Part shown: positions 10,081-19,540 of the stretch, one piece after another | Layout of the letters: every line of letters begins with the position of its first letter | How positions within the stretch are numbered: the stretch's first letter is position 1 | Origin: Hydractinia symbiolongicarpus | Taxonomy: Eukaryota > Cnidaria > Hydrozoa > Anthoathecata > Hydractiniidae | Assembly (NCBI RefSeq): GCF_029227915.1 | Contig: NC_079876.1 | Span: forward strand, 25,643,828 to 25,707,827 | DNA: 64,000 bases | Reading direction: 5' to 3' | Position numbers and translations under genes: made by a program | Notes under the pieces: model-generated | Seen by the model: the letters and a program-made list of their open reading frames with translations, nothing else | Databases searched by the model: none | What the model was told of the DNA's origin: nothing

Positions 10081-11138
10081 TGTACTCTTTCCATTATACT
10101 ATTTCTTGCAGCTATAAACGTTAATATTGAATATGTGCTTGTTACCCCCAGCCTTATTGATACTGAAGGTAATAAAAACAAAATCCCCGACCAACCCCCA
10201 ATAAAAGCTTTTATGGATAATATATTCTTAATGTCCACGTCTATTCCAAGCACTCAAAATTTATTAAACAGGTGTACAACAGCTCTTGATTCGGTAGGCA
10301 TGTCGTTTAGGCCTTCTAAATCACGCAGCATTGTTATTGATAAGGGAAAAGTCGTCCAAAGTTCACCGTTTACAGTTGGCAGCGAAAAAATTCCATCCAT
10401 TCATTCTAATCCAATTAGTTTTTTAGGCAGAACAATAAACTCATCCTTGTCTGATTCTGCTGCAATACAAGTATTTCTAAATGATGCCGAAGACAAACTT
10501 ATAGCTATAGACAGGTCCCTTCATAAAGGGGTCCATAAGGTTTGGTTTTTACACCATCTGTTAATTCCCAGAATCCGCTGGCCATTATTAATTTATGAAG
10601 TTTCTCTATCTACTATCACAAAACTAGAGCAAAGATTTTCTGTTTTCATTAGGAAATGGTTAAAACTACATCATTCAATTTCTAACATTTCCTTATAATC
10701 CTTGACATCGCCTTGTCCTCTTCCCCTGAAAAGTCTTGCATCTGTTCTCAAATCTGCCAAAATCAGTGGACATCTGTTACTAAGAGATTCTATCGACCCT
10801 TGTGTGTCTAAGTGCGTACCAGATTTGAAAGCTGGAAATTGGAAAGTTAGTGAGGCAGTTCTTTCGGCGGATAGTCAGCTGAATTTCAAAAGGATTTTAG
10901 GCTTGCATCAGACTGGTCGAGCTGGCTTAGGGCCCTTAGACCACAAGAATATACCACCAAAAGGCATTTATGCTTACCGAAAGCTTGTGTCCAATATCAT
11001 TGAAGAAAATGAAGAAGATATTTACCATGCCAGAGCTGTACAGTTGCATTTGCAAGGCAATTGGACGAAATGCTGCTCTTATGTGAAAAATGATTTATCT
11101 TGGAGAACAATTCTTTCGCTGCCGCTGAATTGAGAAAG
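10081..11138 (+). pseudogene. Reverse transcriptase C-terminal half, copy B
   Basis: Contains LSIILFL (the FxxGxxLS-type block, truncated), the active-site block KAFMDN at about 10207 (second Asp to Asn relative to AFMDD), the primer-grip-like ISFLGRTI, and LLIPRIRWPLLIYEVSL (about 10560-10610). After one stop at 10696-10698 the thumb region continues in the next frame: CPLPLKSLASVLKSAKISGH, FKRILGLHQTGRAGLGP and VQLHLQGNWTKCCSYVKNDL. A stop at 11131 and a local deletion precede the CCHC knuckle. The sequence is long and well conserved with copies A and D, so the family call is firm; the active-site change and stops show it is dead. Confidence 0.75.
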
Positions 11139-11146
11139 ACAAAAGT

Positions 11147-11203
11147 TGCATTCTGTGCAAGAAACCATCCTCAAATGTCTCTCACATATTGGGTGCCTGT
11201 AGG
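11147..11203 (+). other. CCHC zinc knuckle of the nuclease region, copy B
   Basis: Reads CILCKKPSSNVSHILGAC, that is C-x2-C-x8-H-x4-C. The same knuckle occurs at about 20162-20218 in copy D (CTLCKKPSCNLSH). In R2-type non-LTR elements a CCHC motif of this spacing stands just before the restriction-enzyme-like endonuclease, which is its position here. The frame is not joined to the RT frame in this copy. Confidence 0.75.
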
Positions 11204-11502
11204 ACCTCCCTTACACATACCGTCACGACTCGGTTTTATTAGTTTTAGTTAAGGCATTAAAAGAGTTTTTGGTATCATATGAACCTCTTAAGGTTTCCAA
11301 GTGAAACAAAATTAATTTCATTCCGGCCGGTCAATCACCATCTAAGAAGAGGCATACAAAGTGTCCAGGCCTTCTTCACCTTGCTTCCGATTGGAAAATA
11401 CTGTCAGATTTAGATTCCGTTTTAGTTGTTCCACCATACATTGCAATAACACAACTACGCCCACACGTGTAATTAACATCCAGTTCTTCCAAAACTGTAA
11501 TT

Positions 11503-12810
11503 ATGGTAGAACTGACTTGTCCATTTGAAGAGAACACGGAATATTGGCACAAACGAAAGCTTTACAAATATTCTTCACTCTGTTATGCTATGAAAAACAA
11601 TGGATGGATCGTGCATTTCTTTGCCATTGAGGTGGGTGCAAGGGGTTTCTGTTCAGAATCAGTAAGGACCTGTTTTCGTCGCCTTGGTTTCCCTAACAAG
11701 CCTTTACGTTCCCTATTAAAATACCTAACTTTTACCTCCATGAGTGCTTCTTTTTACATCTGGATGTCTCAAAATTCTACTACTTGGGTTGAGCCTGAAA
11801 AGGCCCCAATCATTCTTGAAGTTTCTGTTACAAATATGGAATATAAGAAATCAAAAACCCCTGAGAAATCTTCCGCAAGTCACACAAAATCTTGTAAAAT
11901 CAAAAAATCCGAAAAACTTGCTTCAAGGTCTTCCAAAACAACAGTAGCATTGCCATCTAACCCTGATTTTAGGAATAGCGGTCTAAAAAACTTGGGAAAC
12001 ACGTGTTATGAAAACTCAATCTTACAATGTTTTTATAACCTTCCAAAAGTTAAAGAAGCCATTTCTGTCAGGAAAATAACTTCAAAGTTAGGCGAAGCAT
12101 TTGTAGGTGTTCTTCAAAGTTTGGCTGTTTCTAGAAGTCCAGTTGATCCCTCCCATTTTTTCCTTGCTATGCAATATCTTATCTCAGCTGCGAATGGAAG
12201 TGAATTTAATATCTTTGCTCAACACGACGTCACCGAGGTTCTTGAATATCTTCTACCTGGTCTGTCATTAGACTTTCCATTTCTTGGAAGTCTTTTTAGT
12301 ATTGGCATCAAGACATCAACCACTTGCAATTCATGTCATATTACCAGCTCCTCAGAAGTTATAACACCATGCATCCAATTTTCTCTGCACCCTACGTTAC
12401 AATCTTCCTTAGATAATTTCTTTAAAAGCGAGGAGTTGTCAGACACCAATGCCTACTTATGCCATGTTTGCAACGCTCATCAAACTGCTCTAGTTGAAAA
12501 AGAGGTAGTGTCGTGCGGTTCCCATCTCATTTTACAGCTAAAACGTTTTGCCTGTGCCAACGGCCTTGTGTCAAAAATTGCCTCTCGTATTACTGCTTAC
12601 CCTGGTATCCTTTCCATACCTTTAACCGTAGATGGAGAAGTGAAATTTCGTAAAAATTTTCAATTAAGGGCTATTATCAACCATTGCGGCAACTTAAATA
12701 ATGGTCACTACACAACCATAGCCTTCGACCAAATGGTACACAGGTGGATACATTGCAACGATAGAGCAGTAATTTTTTATGATGACCGCCTGATTAACAG
12801 TCACGAGTGA
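11503..12810 (+). CDS. Nuclease-USP fusion ORF, copy B
   Basis: A 435-aa open frame. Residues 1-95 are the second half of the endonuclease (VELTCPFEENTEYWH with the catalytic-type Glu, then VGARGFCSESV and FYIWMSQ). The upstream PD motif (about 11455) reads RPHV where copies C and D have RPDI, followed by a stop, so the nuclease is dead. Residues 96-158 are a Ser/Lys-rich linker. Residues 160-430 are a USP peptidase: Cys box NLGNTCYENSILQCF (Cys168), QHDVTEVLEYL (240-250), zinc ribbon C275/C278 and C320/C323, LILQLKRF, His box NLNNGHYTTIAF (His402) and Asp420 in HCND. All USP catalytic positions are present. The domain is about 270 residues, compact for the family. It may be translated only as part of the longer retroelement product. 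Confidence 0.8.
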   Translation: MVELTCPFEENTEYWHKRKLYKYSSLCYAMKNNGWIVHFFAIEVGARGFCSESVRTCFRRLGFPNKPLRSLLKYLTFTSMSASFYIWMSQNSTTWVEPEKAPIILEVSVTNMEYKKSKTPEKSSASHTKSCKIKKSEKLASRSSKTTVALPSNPDFRNSGLKNLGNTCYENSILQCFYNLPKVKEAISVRKITSKLGEAFVGVLQSLAVSRSPVDPSHFFLAMQYLISAANGSEFNIFAQHDVTEVLEYLLPGLSLDFPFLGSLFSIGIKTSTTCNSCHITSSSEVITPCIQFSLHPTLQSSLDNFFKSEELSDTNAYLCHVCNAHQTALVEKEVVSCGSHLILQLKRFACANGLVSKIASRITAYPGILSIPLTVDGEVKFRKNFQLRAIINHCGNLNNGHYTTIAFDQMVHRWIHCNDRAVIFYDDRLINSHE

Positions 12811-12989
12811 TTTGTTTTCTTTTTAGAAGAACTCAGGTAAGAATATTTTAACCGAATGAGTCAGCAAGGGGGCTTGACTACACTCAGTCTTGTCTTTGGA
12901 GAGTAACGACTCCACTTATTACCTGAGTTAAAAAAAAAGAATAGCACAGTTGAACAGAAAGTGGTCAAAGTTTACTTTAGGAAGATAGG

Positions 12990-13050
12990 GATGTCTAGTT
13001 TCTGCTGATGGCCGCCCGCGGACCTCTTCGAGGTGACCCAGCTAGACATC
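12990..13050 (+). other. Nested hairpin in the 3' tail of copy B
   Basis: GATGTCTAG at 12990-12998 pairs with CTAGACATC at 13042-13050, and inside it ACCTCTTCGAGGT (13022-13034) forms a smaller stem. R2-type reverse transcriptases recognise structured 3' ends of their RNA, so this is a candidate recognition structure; that function is inference. Confidence 0.5.
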
Positions 13051-13223
13051 CAGGGTACTTAGGTTCAGAAATATGTGTCGAAACCTACTTGCCCTTGGTT
13101 AAAGTTCTGTTCATCTTTTCAAATGTTTAACATGTTATTTTTTTATATTTTTCAAATAAATCCTTGTACAAAGGAGAATTGTGCTTTTAGAGGCATTTTC
13201 TCTAGAGGAGTACAACCTCTAGC

Positions 13224-13700
13224 TTATTTCCAAAGACCTAACAGGTTGGGTTCATCATTGTGGTGGCTTGCCACCTCTTTGTAAATTATTTTCTTTGACT
13301 CACAAAACTCACTACTGCATTTGGACTGGATGTCATAATCCAAAAGAAACTTCAGAAATCGTGTGAATCGGGTGGTTTCGTCGCCAAAAAAGTCTAACGT
13401 AGCATTCGATTCCTCAATTCCACACATCTCTGCCAGGTTTATTTTCGATTGCATGAAATCATTAAGTGCTGCTAACTCTAACACTTCGGCCAATTCTTTA
13501 CATCGCAGAGAAGTGTATTCCAACTAATTATTAAACAAAATATTTTTGCTTCTACTTATAATGCTTATAAGAGCAAGCCAATTGTCAACTGGACAAGTAT
13601 TTGAAAGATAAACTCTTTCGTTGTCGCGTACAGATGATCCACCAAATGTAGGGAGATTAGATAAAGGTTTTTTCTGCGATACTGATCCATTATTTTTTTC
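13224..13700 (-). pseudogene. Downstream tail of the Ginger-like gene
   Basis: Continuation of exon 5 in the frame entered after the A10 run. It includes SSVRDNERVYLSNTCPVDNW, a block with an Asn-Thr-Cys-Pro motif. After an in-frame TAG near 13527 it continues as a helical region to 13224. I do not recognise a named domain. The conserved Cys context recalls cysteine-peptidase-like tails of some transposon proteins, but I cannot show this. The 3' tail of retroelement copy B abuts its end. Confidence 0.5.
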
Positions 13701-13701
13701 T

Positions 13702-15127
13702 TCACTTGAAACCGAGTTTCCACATTTCTTCCCCTGCTGACATCTGGAGTGACATATTTTTTCTTTTTTTTTTACAGAGAAACAATTTTGTCACACACAT
13801 TTTTTTGCGATTACAAAACGTTATTGAGTCCTGGTTTATCGAGTCACGTCTTGCGGCTTCGCGTAATGAAATCTCCTCATTTTCATTTGAAATTACAACT
13901 TTCCCAGGGTACGAAACAATTTCAGATATGGAAAAATATCCTCTGATTGTGCCATGCTGGCAAGCGATTTTGTACATTGGCGGTGTTGTGTTTTTAAGTT
14001 TGACAATCATTGCAGCTACTCTCTTCATTGCTACTTTCGCCCTATCAATTTTAGGGACTTTCACAGCAACATTATCACCTACTTCAAATGTCCGAACAAC
14101 AATCCGCTTTTTCTTTGAGAACTGTTTTTTCATTCTTATTGCGTTGATGTTAGTGTTTTTTCGTACTTCATCGCGGATCTCCGTTCTACGTGGTGATGTT
14201 TCTAACTCTTCTATAATGCTCTTTTCAGTTTCTTTAAACTCAAGAAAAGCCATCAATGCTTTACCTGATAAATACAAAAGCTTGTCCATGAGAAGGGTAT
14301 TGTACACCTTCAATGCAGGTTGATTTTCACAAATTAATGATGTTATAACTTCACTTTCCTGGTCATACAGCAACAAGTAATCGTGTAATTCGACATCATC
14401 CCGCAAGCTGTCCTTCTCATACGGTAGGCTAAGAATCTGATGAATATTATCCTTCACATAGGATTTCAGTTCATCAATGTCAACGTCAATTTTCTTCAGG
14501 TTTGGATTGATCACTATTATTTTATTATTATCAGTGTCACTTCTATCGCTTTCTGCATCGTCTGCTTCATCGTTAGAAGAAACACTCTGAGGTATGGGTT
14601 TGACTTGTTCATCCCATTGTTTTGCTTCTTCCAGAAGCGTTTCAAGTTTCATTTTCTTTGGAGGACTACCTTCTGATGATTTCTGAGGATTTTCGCCCAA
14701 AACAAACTCTGGTAAAAAGTCGATGTCACTATCTGTGGAGAAGTCTGTTTCTTGTGCCTCTGAGTGCTTTCGCACTCTGGGAGCAGGCACTGGTCTTTTT
14801 ACCAGTGTTGTTACTTTCCGTGAGGCAGGTACCGGTTTTTTCATCGGTGCTTTTTCTCTTCGTGGAACAGGTCTTGGCATAGGAACAGGAGGAACTGAAG
14901 AAGCGCTATATTTATTACCACCATCGCCGTCATTATCAACATGTATTATTTCATTATCTGCCTCATCCAATTCATCTATTTCTTCTAGAAAGTCAGGGAT
15001 ATCCTCTTCCTGTAATACACTATCGACCGAATTGATTGGAAACCTTTCCATGGTGTTAGGGAGTTGCGCAAAAACCACTTCGAATGGACTTTTTTTGTAG
15101 CTCGCGATGAGCGAGTACTCAGTGAAT
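13702..15127 (-). CDS. C-terminal exon (exon 5) of the Ginger-like gene
   Basis: Open from acceptor ttcttag at 15128 to a stop at 13702. It starts with the end of the integrase region (KKSPFEVVFAQLPN), then an acidic stretch (about 15010-14930), proline/arginine repeats (PVPMPRPVPRREK, KRPVPAPRVRK), a second acidic region, a helical region, a GDNVAVKVPKIDRAK block typical of integrase C-terminal domains, and a Cys-rich start (CNRKKMC). A ten-A run shifts the frame here: in the next frame the sequence continues as ICHSRCQQGKKCGN, clearly the intended tail. That single-base difference may be a real mutation or an assembly error. Confidence 0.7.
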
Positions 15128-15170
15128 CTAAGAAAAAGAATAACTATCAAGTCACAGTAAAACGATATAA

Positions 15171-15338
15171 ATGTCAAACCAAGTTGACTGAATGTCAAAC
15201 CAAGTTGACTAAATGTCAAACCAAGTTGACTAAATGTCAAACCAAGTTGACTAACTATCAAACCAAGTTGACTAAGTGCCAAACCAAGTTGCGTAACTGT
15301 CAAACCAAGTTGACTAATTGTCAAACCATGTTGACCAA
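15171..15338. repeat. 21-bp tandem array, eight units, in a Ginger-gene intron
   Basis: The unit is 'atgtcaaaccaagttgacta' plus one base, repeated eight times with few changes, mostly in the last units. Each unit holds a small inverted repeat, GTCAA...TTGAC. The length is a multiple of three, so the minus strand stays open and reads (F/V)SQLGLT repeats. This is probably incidental, because the array lies between exon 4 and exon 5. The core word AAACCAAGTTG recurs near 16750, 16779 (one change) and inverted at 16801, in front of exon 1. Confidence 0.85.
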
Positions 15339-15367
15339 CTGCTAAATAAATAACAGGAAATAATTAC

Positions 15368-15758
15368 ATTGAATTTGTGGTAGCCAAGACGCCCATTTGT
15401 TGCTTTGAAGGTCCCGTTGTTTGCATGATATCATGTCCTCGACACAGGCATTAGTTCTTTCAACTAATCCTCGCACCCAAGGAGATCGTGCTTTGCCATT
15501 TATCAACTCGCAACTGCCTGGCCATTGCTCCACTAAGTTCCTAATAATTTCGTTCACAAATTCCTTTCCTCTGTCTGAATGGATTATGTATGGGAGGCCA
15601 AAATACGTAAAGACATGAACTACCACATTGGAAGCAACTTCAGACGCTTCTTTTTTCTCCATTGGAAAAAGAACATGAAATTTACTAAAATAGTCAACAA
15701 CATGTCCAATCCATTTGAAACTACCATCTGCTGAGGTTGACATGTCAATTAAATCGAT
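15368..15758 (-). CDS. Integrase core exon (exon 4) of the Ginger-like gene
   Basis: A 391-nt exon between acceptor tttcag (15760) and donor gtaatt (15367). It encodes a complete rve core: first Asp in QIDLIDM at the exon start, second Asp in IHSDRGKEFVN, Glu in VRGLVERTN, with the last two 38 positions apart. Ginger-type DNA transposons and the host genes KRBA2/GIN1 derived from them carry this fold, and LTR retrotransposons do too. The multi-exon layout and the Cys-rich C-terminus favour Ginger over an LTR element. No reverse transcriptase is attached. This exon itself is undamaged. Confidence 0.8.
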
Positions 15759-16749
15759 CTGAAATGAAACGAAATTAGATTTAATAATATGTTACAACAC
15801 ATGATACATATGGTTCTTGATCAAAAACATTGTCTTCAGAGTCATTCATACCTGAATACGTTGTAGAAACCCTTTCGAAATTATCGGTTTCAAAGGTGCA
15901 ACAATGTTTTGGTAATGTTTTAATGTACATGTACTACAAAGTTGAACGAACTTCTGAACAGCAGATCAAGGCAAGTTTGCGTATTCAGTTTTCAACTGGA
16001 AAACAAAAAATCTTAGATTATTGTTTAAGTTCATATTAAGCATTTTAAAGGTAAGCAGAATTGCCAACCGTACCTTGTTAAATGTATTAAGGTATCCTGA
16101 ATGATTCATCTGCAAGTAATGTACCCTGTGCAGGATGTCAAATATATCCTCCTTAGCAGCTACGCGTTTCACTTCAGCTAATTGAACAGTGTTTTCTGAA
16201 CAGTTCTAAAGAGATATTTTTAAATACATTAGCAAAGAAGGCCTAACATGTGCCTTTAGCTTAGCTTAATTAATGCAGCATATAATGCGCACCAATAATT
16301 ACAAAATAAACGCCAAAAGACAGAAAAGTAAAGTAAAAGAATAAGTACAAAATAAACAAAGTTAGCTAATATGACTTTAAGAAAGTCGTATTAGCTAACT
16401 TTGTTTATTTTGTTCTGCGTCCTGTTTTTAATCCAAGTACAATGTAATTACTCTTACCTTCGCTCTATCTAAAACGCATACACAATTCACTTCGCTTGGG
16501 AAGTTCGCTTTAGTAAACCGATTTCGGTTTATTCTTTTCTTCATAACTGGACTGATTGAATATCCACCTCCCTCACGACATGACAATAAATATCTTTTTA
16601 CTTCCGTTAAATCAGTACGACTAATAGATTTTGTATTTGTTTTCACTTTTTCACTTCAGCTAACCATTCTTTAAAACGTTTTCTGTGCTCGTTTTTGTTC
16701 CGCCATTTTGAACACCACAAGGCGAGTGAATAAAATAAGAACTCGCAGT

Positions 16750-16812
16750 TAAACCAAGTTGGGAATTTCCGATTTGTTTAAACCGAGTTGTATTTTTGGA
16801 CAACTTGGTTTA
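16750..16812. promoter_or_regulatory. Cluster of the AAACCAAGTTG word upstream of the Ginger-like gene
   Basis: TAAACCAAGTTG at 16750-16761, TAAACCGAGTTG at about 16778, and the inverse CAACTTGGTTTA at 16801-16812. It is the same core as the intron array at 15171-15338. The placement, about 60-100 bp before the first coding exon and inside the gene, suggests protein-binding sites (for example of the transposase), but no direct evidence exists. Confidence 0.45.
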
Positions 16813-17632
16813 ATATTTCACTTGGGTTACAACATAAACACAAGTAAATGTCGTTTTACATTTGCTTTACTATTTCGAATTTTACTTTTAAATGTTTGGT
16901 TAGTTTGTTTTTGTTTTTTAGTTCATGACATTCATGTGCATTTTTTGTTCTATTTAGTATCTTTTATGATATTTCTCTTCCATTCATTTGTTTCTGCTTT
17001 TTTTTAATTTTTTAATTTTTTGTTCTTCGCAGCACAGTTTTTTTTAAAAAAATACCATAGCTCCATCACGTATATTTCATTCTGTGCAAGCTAAGCTACG
17101 TCCATCCTGCCACCTATCATACTACCCCACAGGTTACTCATATTTGATAGCCCAATAAGTTTTTTCTTTGTATCCTCAGCTGTAACAACTTTCTTGTAAA
17201 ATTAGATTTTGAGACCACAGTATGTGTTTTATTTTTCACTCGATCTACTGTATACATCCTAGTTATTTAGCTGGAAATATCCTGTCCCTTCCCCTGGAAT
17301 TGAATATATTTGTTGCACCCAATTCTGCCATTACGGACTTTTTCCAATATAGAACAGTAAGTAAGAGTAACGTTTTTCAAAAAGTAAGAAAAACTATAGA
17401 AATAGGGTGACAATATTTTTTGTTTCCAGGTGTGCTGCTTTTCATTCTTTGTCACAATCTTTCTAAGGGCTGGGTTCCAAGTCTACCTTTCTCAGCCCTG
17501 GGCTCTGTGTCAGTAGGTAAAAGCAACAACGATACGATTTGTAGTTGTCGACTCTTCTTTTTCCAACGTTTAACAAAAGTTCTTGGCTTAGGCGGATGGT
17601 GTCAATGCATGTGGCTGGTGTCTTGCAGGAGG
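16813..17632. other. No gene recognised
   Basis: AT-rich, with short open frames lacking domain signals. 17420-17632 is somewhat less AT-rich but I cannot assign it. It ends at the start of duplication copy 2. Confidence 0.4.
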
Positions 17633-17852
17633 CAGGGGATGCTTACTCAAGGGCCTGCACCAGATCCCAAGCATGAGTGAATTTCACCAATCCTCATCTT
17701 TCCAAATTCATCCCTGTAAAGAAGAGAATACAGAAGTTTTCCAGTTGCTTCTTATTCTTTGGAGAGGAACCTCCTTTTTTCATTAACATCTCTGTCTTAA
17801 AAGGCTAGTTATATCTACATTGCGATGTAGTCACTCCTATTTCATTTTAACT

Positions 17853-18131
17853 TTATTTCTTCTTAGAACATTCCTTGCATTCAAAGTTGATGACCACCAA
17901 TTCATCCTCCGTTGAATTATCCAAGCCAACACATAATGTGTGGAACCACCGTGTACAAGAGTCGCAGAAGACCCCAGGTATCTCTTGTCCATTTCCATCT
18001 TTAATTTTACACGATTTCGACGCGCAAGAATCTTCTTCTTCGTCACTGTTCTTACTCCCATCGTCTTTCCGTTCCCTGAACATATCATTGTTCGTTCTGC
18101 GGCGTTTCTTTGTCGGAGCTTTGTGTATGTC
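17853..18131 (-). CDS. PHD-finger terminal exon, copy 2
   Basis: Same exon as at 5904-6182 but with the full cysteine set: CASKSC, FCDSC, RWFHTLC, FECKEC, giving a C4HC3 pattern with an unusual C-x4-C first pair. It starts after the acceptor tcatattcag above 18131 and ends at a stop. It is preceded by a basic patch (KKRRR) likely to act as a nuclear signal, and an acidic run. PHD fingers read histone tails. A candidate upstream exon is the Ser-rich minus-strand frame at 18558-19001, but I found no donor that joins it in frame. It may be the C-terminal exon of a transposase-derived gene. Confidence 0.55.
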   Translation of the reverse strand, partial: DIHKAPTKKRRRTNNDMFRERKDDGSKNSDEEEDSCASKSCKIKDGNGQEIPGVFCDSCTRWFHTLCVGLDNSTEDELVVINFECKECSKKK

Positions 18132-18887
18132 CTGAATATGAAGAACGCATAAAAAATATATATATATATATATAACTTAATTTTATTTGACCACTATTAA
18201 TTATGAATAAAGTTCTCTTGAAATCGAAATAAAAGAGTAGTAGTAAAGAGTGCAGACTTTTTCTGACGATTTAACAAAGACAGGCTTCGGAAGGTGGCGT
18301 GACATACATCGAATTCAAATGCGGACCGTATGCAAACATAGAACATGCAAGTCTCTAATTCGTAATTGCTTATTTTATAAAACAAAAATAGACTTTTTTG
18401 GACAGAAATGACTCTTTCCAAGGTTCTTTTGCTGGTTTGCATCATCATAGTGTCGTTTTGTCGACAAAAATTGTTGTAAAAAAGTCACATAAATGCTTAA
18501 GTCAGTGTTCAGAAGTCGTCGAAGCCAGAATTCGTGTTTCTTTAAAACTCCTTTATGTCATTGCTTCTTCAGTCTCCACGACAGGTCCAAAGCGTCAATA
18601 TTGGCTACATTTACAATACCACTAGTACCCGCGTTACTAATCAAAATAGCCGGAGAAGAGGAAGACGGTGATTGTTCAGTATCACTTTGCTTGTTACTGT
18701 TGACATTCTTTGAGATAGAAGCTTTAGCTGTCATTTTTTGTTTAACACAGTCCATAATAGTTTATTCTATGTGTTCAGGTGCATTTTCGGATAAAAATTC
18801 GATCCAGTCAATGCCAGGTAAATTGTTCCACTTGCTGATGGTTGTTTCAATAAAAGTGCTAAGTGGACTTGCTACAGACTCGCTTTT

Positions 18888-19230
18888 TACTACCACCATG
18901 TTCCAGTTTTGTACTAGAACTACAATCACATGTGACACATGTTTCCAATCGCACTCTATTAATGAAATGTCTCTATTTCTTGAATTGCATCCAAGACCCA
19001 CAATTCAAGAGTCATTGAACCTACTCTTAGAACCGGAGATTGTGACAGGAAATGACAAGTGGTTTTGCCCTCTTTATAATTCCCATCAAACATCAACACG
19101 AGAGACGGAATTTGTAAACAGTGGTTCACACCTCATAATTCAGTTAAAACGTTTCATCGTGTCAAATGGTCGTATCTCAAAACAAGTGTCTCGAATTCCT
19201 TCCATTGCAATAATAATCAAAAGAACATAA
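18888..19230 (+). pseudogene. USP zinc-ribbon scrap, duplication copy 2
   Basis: Near-identical partner of 9735-10079 with the blocks TCDTC, WFCPLYN, NSHQTSTRE and LIIQLKRF. It lacks the Cys box and His box. Copy 1 is cut off by retroelement copy B immediately after the shared end, whereas here unrelated sequence follows. Confidence 0.6.
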
Positions 19231-19232
19231 CA

Positions 19233-19540
19233 GTTTCTTTGTGTTTGTTTTAACAAACATTGATTAACACTGTTGTATAGACATAAGTTATATTAAAAGA
19301 CGTTGTCCCATTTTGTTTCACCTGCGGAAAGTAATGTTATTTTTCAAAATCCTTAAACGGGAGGGGTTGCTAATAAACAACGTTGGTATTTTGACATAAA
19401 CTGCTAAATGGGAGGGGTGTTAATAAATGGAAATGGATGGTGATTTTTTTTAATAATTGTAAATAAATTTATCATTGTCGGATTCCGCTGTAACAAATTA
19501 TTGCTGATGCTGTAAAGCAAGTCAAAATCATAGAAAAATC
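19233..19540. other. No gene; short imperfect repeat
   Basis: The phrase 'aaa(c/t)gggaggggt.g.taataaa' occurs twice about 55 bp apart (near 19356 and 19407). Otherwise AT-rich and unassigned. Confidence 0.35.

Larger units (their letters stand above)
10081..13060 (+). mobile_element. RT-USP retrotransposon copy B (5'-truncated)
   Basis: Begins abruptly inside the RT domain at the junction with the duplicated segment, as expected for 5' truncation of a target-primed non-LTR element. Order: RT second half (10081-10695), thumb/linker (to about 11135), CCHC knuckle (about 11147-11203), nuclease region (about 11370-11780), USP (about 11985-12810), 3' tail. The tail has 'cagcaagggggcttgactac' (12872) and a nested hairpin at 12990-13050, and may run on to about 13220. 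This is the best copy for the nuclease-USP junction, which is open from 11503 to 12810. Confidence 0.8.
13224..16700 (-). pseudogene. Ginger/KRBA2-like integrase gene, five exons
   Basis: Minus-strand gene with clear splice sites. Exon 1 about 16646-16459 (donor gtaaga); exon 2 16205-16074; exon 3 15995-15852; exon 4 15758-15368; exon 5 from 15127. Exon 2 holds the His part of an HHCC zinc region (HYLQMNHSGYLN), exon 3 the Cys pair LCSTC, and exon 4 the integrase core: DLID, IHSDRGKEF, GLVERTNACVEDM (D, D and E). Exon 5 carries SPFEVVFAQLP, acidic and proline-rich stretches, and a Cys-rich tail. Lesions: TGA at 15966-15968 (from CGA by a CpG change), a frameshift in an A10 run near 13780, a TAG near 13527, a frameshift at the N-terminus near 16650, and an exon 4/5 join that does not close in frame with the obvious sites. 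Past the A10 run the frame continues with a Cys-rich CHSRCQQGKKCGN block and then a NTCPVDNWLALI block to 13224. Confidence 0.75.
17633..19232. repeat. Segmental duplication, copy 2 (empty-site version)
   Basis: Uninterrupted partner of 5572-10080. At 18490-18491 it has a single TA where copy 1 carries the 2832-bp pogo element. Differences from copy 1 are scattered single bases plus a short 5' indel, so the duplication is recent and predates the pogo insertion. Confidence 0.85.

Noticed and set aside
15171-15338. CRISPR-like array from the 21-bp repeats
   Set aside because: Units are contiguous without unique spacers, and the context is a eukaryotic intron. It is a minisatellite.
14440-15345. 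Plus-strand ORFs opposite the Ginger gene
   Set aside because: Antisense shadows of a low-complexity coding exon and of the tandem array.
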